Shown: one piece after another, positions 1 to 7,900 of the stretch
Layout: the number at the start of each line of letters is the position of its first letter
Position numbering within the stretch: position 1 is the first letter of the stretch
Origin: CAYGTK01 sp964352775
GTDB lineage: Bacteria > Bacteroidota > Bacteroidia > Chitinophagales > CAIOSU01
Reading direction: 5' to 3'
Length of the DNA: 13,159 bases
Assembly: GCA_964352775.1 (NCBI GenBank)
Contig: CAYGTK010000120.1
Location: 1-13,159, forward strand
Program-made: the position numbers and the translations under genes
Notes under the pieces: model-generated
Database searches by the model: none
Seen by the model: only the letters and a program-made list of their open reading frames with translations
What the model was told of the DNA's origin: nothing

Positions 1-83
1 TTACCCTCCTGTAGCACTCCTTTTATTAATTCCTTAAGCTCATTCTCATTCAACTGAATTAGTAGCCTAGCCTCATTTTGCAT
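1..83 (-). CDS. Start of a small protein, possibly excisionase/HTH type (partial)
   Basis: Reading leftwards from the ATG at 83 the frame is open to the window edge and gives 27 residues beginning MQNEARLLIQLNENELKELI. The rest is off the window. The opening resembles the N-terminus of small Bacteroidota helix-turn-helix (MerR/excisionase-like) proteins, which often begin with a phrase such as 'LIQLs.eEL..lI...v' before the DNA-binding domain and are often encoded next to tyrosine integrases. It lies 132 bases downstream of the integrase on the same strand, which is the usual place for an excisionase or directionality factor. The HTH itself is not visible, so the function is inferred from the N-terminal phrase and the neighbour. 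The 84-215 gap is AT-rich and could hold its promoter, but I see no clear consensus. Confidence 0.5.
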   Translation of the reverse strand, partial: MQNEARLLIQLNENELKELIKGVLQEG

Positions 84-215
84 AATACACCTATGTTTGA
101 GCTAGACTAGTTGTAAATACGGAAATCAGGAATAATTTATCATATTATTTACCAACAAATTATCAACAATCGTACTTCGTTTCCGATAAGTATTCTAAGG
201 CTATGATTACTATCC

Positions 216-1451
216 TTAAACGGCTTTTAATTGAGCAGGTTCTCCCCAAAGACTGTGCATTTCATTCTCTTTAACCTTATCGGTAATTTTGATATAGCGT
301 TTAAAAGAAGCATCGTTTTTATGCACGGTTATTTTCTTTACAACCTCCGATCTCATACCTTTTTCGAGTGCAAGAGTAACAAAAGTTCGCCTTGCATCGT
401 GAAAACTTATAAATTGATGGAGGGGTTTCTTGATTTCAATCTTATTTGCTCCTCGGTATTGCACTTTTGTTTCGATTCTATCCAATCCAGCAAGCTCACA
501 AAGCTCCTTTAAATAAATATTAGCCTTTTGATTGCTGATTGAAGGAAGAAAGCCTAGCCTGTCCATATACTTATCTATAATAGAAGCTGAATAACTATTC
601 AATGGAATAGTAAGTGTTTCACGAGTTTTGTTAATGTGGTATACAATGTTACCACCTTTAATATTCTCTGTTTTGATTTGTGATGCGTCAGAAAAACGCA
701 ATCCTGAAAAACACGCTAAGCAAAACAAATCTCTAATACGGTCCAGTCTAGGGTTTTTAGATAGGTCGAAATTAAAAAGGAGTAATAATTCATTTTCTTG
801 CAAATAGATTATTTCTGCTGGTTTCCTTTTGGCTTTGAAATCACGGTGGGATATGTTATTGGTGTGCCCTCTTTTATTTGCCCAATCCATAAAGGTCTTT
901 AGTGTCGATATGTATTTGCTACAAGTGTTGTTTACATATTCTTTTTTATGATAAAAGAAGTCCATCAACTTCTCATAATACACATCATTAATAGATTGAA
1001 ATGTTAGGCGATTACCCGAATAGCTATCAAATTCCTGCAATAGGTTCTTTACAGTTCTATACTTTCGGATGGTACGTTCAGCCACATCATTTCGCTTTGA
1101 GTTTAGGAACTCATCGAAGGCCTGATAAATACTCAACTTCTTTAGCTCAATCTTGCCAAGTGACTTATCCATCTTTTCTCTTAATATATCAGGAGTAGGT
1201 GTTTCTCCCTCCTTAGTGCATTCTAAGAGTATGGAGTTGGCCTTTGCGGCTAAATGGTCCAAGTAGGCATTAACAGCACTGCTACCCGTTACATTTGCCT
1301 TTATACGTTGCTTTGACTTGTTCCAGTCCTTATTGGCGATCTTTTGCCTCGTGGAGTACTTCAATCGATAACTCGAATAGGAAAACATTAGGTAAATAAG
1401 ACTTTCTCCTTTTGCACCTGGAGATTTGAGATTGAAACGTGCTGAAGCCAT
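216..1451 (-). CDS. Tyrosine-type site-specific recombinase (element integrase)
   Basis: This 411-residue protein has the three-part layout of Bacteroidota mobile-element integrases: an N-terminal arm-type DNA-binding region (about residues 5-95), a SAM-like core-binding domain (about 105-205) and a C-terminal catalytic domain (about 215-400). The catalytic set is complete: Arg252 in the GLR box, a likely Lys275, His351 and Arg354 in the HDAR box, His377, and the nucleophile Tyr386 in FKRYIKI. An intact enzyme would cut and rejoin the element's att site and the chromosome through a 3'-phosphotyrosine intermediate. The length is normal for the family and the ATG at 1451 precedes a sensible start. 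The 5' end of the gene points at a truncated tRNA 3' end (1616-1640), its probable target. A hairpin (1484-1507) lies in the leader. There is no frameshift or missing catalytic residue, so it is probably active. The family is clear; the element class (ICE, mobilisable island or prophage) is not visible here. Confidence 0.95.
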   Translation of the reverse strand: MASARFNLKSPGAKGESLIYLMFSYSSYRLKYSTRQKIANKDWNKSKQRIKANVTGSSAVNAYLDHLAAKANSILLECTKEGETPTPDILREKMDKSLGKIELKKLSIYQAFDEFLNSKRNDVAERTIRKYRTVKNLLQEFDSYSGNRLTFQSINDVYYEKLMDFFYHKKEYVNNTCSKYISTLKTFMDWANKRGHTNNISHRDFKAKRKPAEIIYLQENELLLLFNFDLSKNPRLDRIRDLFCLACFSGLRFSDASQIKTENIKGGNIVYHINKTRETLTIPLNSYSASIIDKYMDRLGFLPSISNQKANIYLKELCELAGLDRIETKVQYRGANKIEIKKPLHQFISFHDARRTFVTLALEKGMRSEVVKKITVHKNDASFKRYIKITDKVKENEMHSLWGEPAQLKAV

Positions 1452-1483
1452 ATCTAAAAGTTTACTTAAAGATAATATTTTTT

Positions 1484-1507
1484 GTCCCCTGTTCCGAAAT
1501 AGGGGAC
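1484..1507. repeat. 7-bp inverted repeat in the integrase leader
   Basis: GTCCCCT (1484-1490) and AGGGGAC (1501-1507) form a perfect inverted repeat around a 10-base spacer, in an otherwise AT-rich stretch 33 bases upstream of the integrase start. In the integrase mRNA it would fold as a hairpin followed by an A-run, so it is not a terminator for that strand. The same 7-mer occurs again at 1626-1632 inside the tRNA remnant. It could be an integrase binding site, an operator for integrase autoregulation or an mRNA structure. The repeat is seen directly; its role is inferred. Confidence 0.6.
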
Positions 1508-1615
1508 GTTATTTCTTTACTTTATTTAACTTATTGCAATCCTATACTACCACATACACCATGATAATAGTGCTCTACACCTGTATTTTGATAAAATATG
1601 TATTAGAATAATTAA

Positions 1616-1640
1616 AAGGGTTCGAGTCCCCTTCTCGCTA
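1616..1640 (+). pseudogene. Truncated tRNA 3' end (T-arm and acceptor strand), likely att site
   Basis: The segment reads as the last 25 bases of a tRNA: 5' T-stem AAGGG (1616-1620), T-loop TTCGAGT (1621-1627), 3' T-stem CCCCT (1628-1632), acceptor 3' strand TCTCGCT (1633-1639) and discriminator A (1640), with no encoded CCA. It carries the conserved G53-T54-T55-C56-R57-A58 pattern. The T-stem has one mismatch (A50 opposite C64), as expected if the bases left of the T-loop come from the element rather than the original tRNA. Upstream sequence (1452-1615) is AT-rich with no D-arm, anticodon arm or matching 5' acceptor strand. An intrinsic terminator follows at once. The simplest reading is the displaced 3' fragment left when an element integrated into a tRNA gene. 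The amino acid identity cannot be told from this part. Confidence 0.75.
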
Positions 1641-1648
1641 CTACAAAG

Positions 1649-1680
1649 GCCGCAGCTTTCAGCTGTGGCTTTTTCTTTTT
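1649..1680 (+). terminator. Intrinsic terminator behind the tRNA remnant
   Basis: GCCGCAGCT (1649-1657) pairs with AGCTGTGGC (1661-1669) over 9 bp with one G-U pair and a 3-base loop, followed by a T-rich run (1670-1680). This is a strong rho-independent terminator. Its position 9 bases after the tRNA discriminator suggests it originally ended the tRNA transcript. Confidence 0.85.
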
Positions 1681-1755
1681 AGAATGACTTGTACAACATA
1701 GGTGTAACAATTGATATCACTATGGGAGTAATGCGGGAACAGACCATTCCTTAGA

Positions 1756-1799
1756 CCTAAGAACTATTGACTTAGGCCTTTCTTCTGAATTCTCAGAAG
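1756..1799. repeat. Two adjacent small inverted repeats in the gene-free stretch
   Basis: CCTAAG (1756-1761) is matched by CTTAGG (1771-1776) around a 9-base loop, and CTTCTGA (1782-1788) by TCAGAAG (1793-1799) around a 4-base loop containing GAATTC. Neither has a T-run, so they are not obvious terminators. They lie in a roughly 350-base gene-free stretch (1641-1988), upstream of the promoter at 1816. They could be operator sites, part of a small structured RNA, or chance. Confidence 0.35.
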
Positions 1800-1815
1800 G
1801 GCGAGATCAAAGCAT

Positions 1816-1844
1816 TTGACAGTTTTACACAAAAACGCTATTTG
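1816..1844 (+). promoter_or_regulatory. Sigma70-like promoter
   Basis: A perfect TTGACA (1816-1821) is separated by exactly 17 bases from TATTTG (1839-1844), a fair -10 hexamer. The first box also contains TTTG (1815-1818), compatible with the Bacteroidota -33 element; the downstream box is not a clean TAnnTTTG. Transcription would begin near 1850-1853 and run toward the 2274-residue gene, meeting a terminator-like hairpin (1851-1884) at once. It may therefore make a very short RNA or drive the large gene through a structured leader of about 140 bases. A second possible promoter closer to the gene (TTTG at 1932-1935, AATATTTG at 1959-1966) has poor spacing and is only a weak alternative. Confidence 0.45.
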
Positions 1845-1850
1845 TAATGC

Positions 1851-1884
1851 AGACTGTGGAGTTTATCGGTTTCCACAGTCTTTT
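1851..1884 (+). terminator. Terminator-like hairpin in the leader of the large gene
   Basis: AGACTGTGGA (1851-1860) pairs perfectly over 10 bp with TCCACAGTCT (1872-1881) around an 11-base loop, followed by a T-run (1881-1884) and AT-rich sequence. The form is that of a rho-independent terminator with a short T-tract, about 105 bases before the GTG of the large gene. It starts almost at the predicted transcription start of the 1816 promoter, so it may act as an attenuator, a 5' stabilising hairpin, or the end of a tiny transcript. Confidence 0.55.
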
Positions 1885-1988
1885 AATTGAAAATTCATGG
1901 CCACATATAAGAAATATTGGCATTTAATGGTTTTGTGCATTACCTTAGTGTTTTATTAAATATTTGGTAACAAATCCTACTGCATATA

Positions 1989-4900
1989 GTGAAGTTTTAC
2001 ACTTTCAACCCCTCATACTATCGATTCTGTTTTTTTGGCCTCAAGACGAGCTTTTTAGTCCTTGTTGCCAGCTTATTGCTTTCTACTGCAGTAAACGCTC
2101 AAGTTGTTATTTACCAACAGAACTTTGACGGCAACAACGGAGGTTTTTCTAATTCTATTCTTTCTGAAATAACTCCTAATAATGGATGGTTGGCAAGCTC
2201 AACAGCAGCACAGTATGCTGGTGTTTACAGGCATGTTTGGAACCTCTCAACTATAGGTACTGGAAGCTTTGCACCGATAACGGGACGGTCTCTTGGCGTA
2301 GGACTTTTCAATGGAAATTCTCCTTTTTATGCTAGCCCCTTTCAATATTACAATGGTACTAGTTGTGGCTTATTTCCTAATTCTACAACTCGTTGGGCGT
2401 ATGTGCCTATTTCTACGGTTGGGTATACAAATATTACTGTAGAGTTTAAATGGCGTAGCACAGGTGAAACATTTAGCGGCCAGTTGTTTGATTACGGTAC
2501 CGTAAACACATCTATTGATGGTGGTTCTACTTGGTTGTTAGATCAATCGCAAGGGCAGGGAGGTACCGATGGAAATGGTTATGGAACCTACACAGGTGGT
2601 TTATACTATGGTAACTCAGGTGTAACTACTACAACTATTACACTGCCGGCTAGTAGAGACAACCAAGCTAATTTTGCATTGGCATTTAGAGCAGTAATTG
2701 ATGCCTGTTATGGTACTGGGGGTGGTTTTATTGTTGATGATATTATTGTTCGGGGTATACCTACCAGTAGTTGTGTAGCCGGAACAGCATCGCCTAGTTA
2801 TCAATATGTACCAACCAACGGTACAGCCAATATGACATTAACGGGTTATTCAGGCTCAACCATTCAATGGCAGGTGTCAGCGAATGGAACTACAGGCTGG
2901 GCAAATGTTTCCGGTGGCTTGGGTGCAACTACTGATAGCTATGTTACTGGAAGCCTTGCTGATGGCACCTATTTTTATCGTGCGGTAGTAACCGACGGCG
3001 GCTCTTGTAGTGATAACAGCAACGTGATTGAAGTATTGGTAGCCGCTAACCCTAGCTATTGTAGTGGGGCTGGTATAGGAAACTCTGCATTCAATAATCA
3101 TATTGAAGACATGGTGTTTCATGAGTGGGGCGACCCGAACCCCGGATACTTCACCAACAACTACTTAGATTACAGTGATACTGCTACTTATGGTTATGCA
3201 ACAGTAGTAGCTGGTCAGTATCATCATTTTGCAGCTACCATACGCGCTAATATTTCAGCTAGCACAACCGTTGCCGCATGGATAGACTTCAATGGCGATG
3301 GCGTATTTGATAACACGTCCATCAATTCCGGTGGTGAACTTTTGGAAATAGCAAACTTTAGCAGCACCGTAGGGAACACCTATGCCGCCTATTTCCCCAT
3401 ACCGGTAACCTCCAGCGGCGCTATGCGAATGCGTGTGCGTGCCTTAGCTGGTAACCTTGGTACGGTAGATCCATGCGGTAACTACACTAACAGCCAAACT
3501 AAAGACCTTACGGTACTTGCTTTACCTGCAATAAGTGGAGGGGAAGTTTGCGGTACTGTAAATGGTAATGCCGATAATGTTTCAACCAATAGTACTGTCG
3601 ATAAGGTAAATATTTCTAGAGTACTGGTAACAGGACCAAGTGGTACTGTTATGGATAATAATAGTGCCTTCTTTGGTGTTCAAACTGGTGGCACCATAAT
3701 AATGTATAACTACACCAATATGATGGGTAGTTTCTCCAATGGTTTGACCATGGAGGCCAATGGCAATTACAGTATTAACATTGAGCACTCTGGATATACT
3801 GTAGTAGCAGGTGTGTTTATTGATTGGAATGGTGATGGTGATTTTGATGATGCCAATGAAATAGTCGGTCGATTATCAGACCCAGCGGCGAATCCTTTTA
3901 TATTCAACTTTACAGTACCCAGCACGGTAACTAATGGTATGCAGGCGGCTATGCGGGTACGTTTACGTTATGACCAATTTGCAAGTTTAGGTAATACCCT
4001 AGCGGGATGTAACAACATTTCAGATGGTTTAGGCTTTTACAGCGAGGTAGAAGACTACCGTGTAACCTTTGAGGTACCTTCATTAACCTGTGCGCCAGTA
4101 GCTAATTTAGCAGCTGCTATTGGAACACCAGCCAATGGCTTAGCCCACCATATGGATGTAACCTGGGATGCCCTTTCTGGTGCTACTGGATACGATATTG
4201 AGTTTTCGAATAATGGCAGCTCATGGACATCTTTGGGTTCAGTATCTACCAACTCTTACGATCATAATTTTGCTGACAACCCTAACGTAGCTATGTACTA
4301 TAGGGTACGAGCTAAAGATGGTTCACAAACTTGTAACTGGGCCACTATGGTTACGCCAGTATACACAGCTTGTGATAATCCTGAAATTCCTACTACTAGT
4401 AATTCTACCAGCAATACAATGGATATTGCCATTGCGAATGAAACGCCAGTATTAAACCCAGCTATAACCACCTATTCCATTTATGAATCGACAACCGGGC
4501 AATATGTGCAAGCGAATGGAACACTGGGTGCTATTGAGGTATTCCAAACCAAAGCAGTTTGGGGCACAACCACAGTTACTGGATTGAATGCTTCTACCGA
4601 ATACTGTTATGTGGCTAAAGCCAGAAACAACGATGGCGATGAGCGTGGAGGTGCTGGAGCATCATTACTAACTTTACAAGAATTTAATTCAAGCGGTGAT
4701 CTAAATACCACTGCCGGAAGTGGTCCTACCAATGTTTGGTGGTCGCCAAGTAGCTGTACTACCGGAGGCATGACTTGGGATGGGTCTACTGGTTGTTCGG
4801 GCGGAGCTGTAGGGTTCTCCGGATCGTTCAACAACTTCTATGGATGCTTCTTACGCTCTCCAGCAACTGATTGTAATACGTTGAACGTAATGGAAATGAC

Positions 4901-7900
4901 TTTCGATCTATCGAACTCCTTCTTCGCAAGTCAGCCTAACGACCGTGTTTACTTCAACATGTGGGCACCAACTGCAGGATCTCCAGGCGGAACATACATT
5001 AGTGCCTCTATGGTAAATGGTGTTTCTACTAGCGATCTGTTCTTTACGCAAGTGCGGAACTGTGAAGAAGTAGTAGTGGAATTTGATCTTTCTACAGTTA
5101 CAGATAAGTCGGCTATACTGTTCTATATCAATGCTGATTGTGCTTACAACACCGGTAATGTATACTATGTATGGTCAGATAATATTCAGTTGGCCGAACA
5201 GGCACCTAAAGCTTGTGCCACTACAGATATCCCCACTTCTTCTGATCTGGTAATTCAATCAATTACGCCCGATGTTACTAATGTATGTAGCGGTGGAACG
5301 GTTAGCTACGATGTTGTAGTGGAAAATGCAGGACTTCAGGCAGTACCAGCCACTTCATTTGATGTGGCTGCCTATCAAGGTAGTTTGGTTTGTGGAGGTA
5401 CAGCAACAGCAACGCAATCATTTGCAACAGGTTTGGCACCAAGTGCAACAACTACCTTAACCTTCACCCTGGCCTTAAATGGCAGCAGCGATGTATCGTT
5501 TGAGGTAGATGTAAATAACACTATTACTGAAGGTAATGAAGCCAATAACTGTTCAGGAAACAGCGGGGTAACCTTAGCCAGCGGCTTGGGTGGCACCTAT
5601 ACAATCGATGCTGGGCAGGCAACTGGCGGTATCAATTATGCTTCGTTCGCGGATGCAGCGGCTGACTTGAATGCTTTGGGTGTTTGTGGCCCAGTAATTT
5701 TTGAAGTTGCTACTGACGTGTATAATGAGAATATTATTTTAACAGATATTGTAGGAGTGTCGGCTGTTAACACGGTTACTTTCCGTTCAGCAACTGGGGT
5801 AGCCGCACAGGTTACATTACAATCAAGTACTACTGATGTAGTTGTACTTCATAATGCCGACTACTTCCGCTTCGAAAATATGACGATAGACTATACGGGC
5901 TCAAGTGCGGTTAGTGCCATTGAATTGCAAGATGATGCGGATGACCTTATCGTTGATGGCTGTATTCTAGATGGTAGTTCATCTACTTCTACTTCGAATA
6001 CAAATGCGGTAATTTATGCTAGCGAAAGCACCACATCACTGCTGATCGACAATATGATCATTCGCAACTCTACCATTCAAAATGGTGGTAACGGTATCTA
6101 TTTTGCGAGTGGTTCGGCTGAAAGCTCAGGTATAGAGATAGATGGCAATACATTTGCTAGTAACTCTCGCAGAGGAATGTATTTAGATGATTGTGCTGCG
6201 CCACAGGTAACGGGTAATACTATCACCAGTGCTAGTGGAGCTAATACAAGCTATGCAGCCATTGATATTGATAATAGTTCAGGTGCTACACGTGTACTTA
6301 GTAATATTATTGGTAGCGATTTTATGCGTTCGGGTATTGTAATTGATAACTCCGATGCTACATCGGGTAATGAAGCATTAGTAGCCAACAACTTTGTATT
6401 TATTGGAGGTTCTTACAACGCCCCTCGTGGTATTGACATTACGGGTAGCGATTATGTAAATGTGTACCACAATACGGTTAGCATGACTAGTAGTAATAAC
6501 TCCTTGGGTTATGCGGCTCTTTACATGGGGTCAACTACTATTGCTGATGGGACTATTAACATTGTAAATAATATTTTTTCTGTTACCAACGGCGGTACCT
6601 CTCAAACTGGAATATACTTAGCAAGTACCAACAACAGGGTAGATATAGGAACTATTGACTACAATAATTATTACGCTACAGGTTCAGCTAGTATTGCTTA
6701 TTCTAGTGGTGACTATACTTTAGCTACTTGGCAAGCATTATTATCAGATGATGCGAATTCATTAGAGTTAGATCCGCAGTTTACCTCAGCAACTGACTTA
6801 CACGTAGCGGAATTAGGATTATCAGCCGGTACCGGTACTGTGGGTATTACAGAAGATATTGATGGGGACTTCCGTTTACCTACTCCTACTATGGGGGCAG
6901 ATGAGATCTCTGTTCCAACGGTAGCCAATGATGCAACTCCAAGTTCCTTGATCAGTCCAATTGACCCTTGTCCGGGTAGTAATGCTTTTGAAATTGAAGT
7001 GACCAATCTTGGGACGAATAACTTAACCAGCTTTACGGTAAACTGGTCAGTAGGTGGAGTAGCGCAAACACCTGTAAATGTTACTGGGGTGAATGTACCG
7101 CAGTTTGGCACTACCAATGTGGTATTAGGCAACGTCAATTTAGTATCGAATACATCGTATGATTTTGTGTTTACCACCAGCCTGCCGAATGGTGTAGCTG
7201 ATAACAATAGTGCTAATGATACGCTGACACTTATCAATCAATACACAGCACTTAATGGTACGTACACAATTGGTGGTGTTGGTTTTGATTTTGGAAACTT
7301 TAACACCGCCGTAGCAGCACTACATGCATATGGCGTATGTGGGCCAGTAGTATTTGATGTACGAGAAGCAACATATACGGAGCAGGTACAGATAAATACT
7401 ATTGATGGAGTATCAGCTGTAAACACGGTTACATTCCAAGCTGACCCGGCTAATACGAACCCTGCTATACTTCAATATAATAGTCAAGCTTTCTCTGATA
7501 ACTATGTACTGAATATTGATGGTTCTTCTTTCTTACGTTTCCGTGAGTTAACCATAAATACAACCAGTACCGGTAGTTATGCTGGGATTATCGCCTTTAC
7601 TCAGGCCAACGATGACATCCAATTCATCAACAACATTATTGAAGCACCTGTATCAACTTCCAATAGTATCAACCGGGCCTTAGTGTATGGCGATGACGAT
7701 GTAGCTGCAACAGATGACAACCTGCTATTTGATGGTAACACCTTAAATAATGGTAGCTATGGGATATTACTGGATGCAACTTCGTCGGCCTATGAAGACG
7801 GACCGGTAATTACCAACAACGAGATAATTGGCTTCAATGCTTTTGGTATCAATCTACAGTATCAAACCAATGCCACTATTGAAGGCAATACCATTAGAAA

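Noticed and set aside
1426..1611. 61-codon plus-strand frame crossing the integrase start and leader
   Set aside because: It overlaps the integrase 5' end and the inverted repeat, has no recognisable product or ribosome-binding site, and ends right at the att site.
1722..1754. Ten-codon frame (MGVMREQTIP) before the hairpin at 1756, a possible leader peptide
   Set aside because: Too short to support, with no run of regulatory codons and no biosynthetic gene downstream that would need attenuation.
6713..7237. 174-codon open frame on the minus strand inside the giant gene
   Set aside because: It is antisense to the CARDB-like region of a clearly coding gene, its product is low-complexity (V/T/S/P) and matches no family I know. 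It is explained by codon bias of the plus-strand gene.
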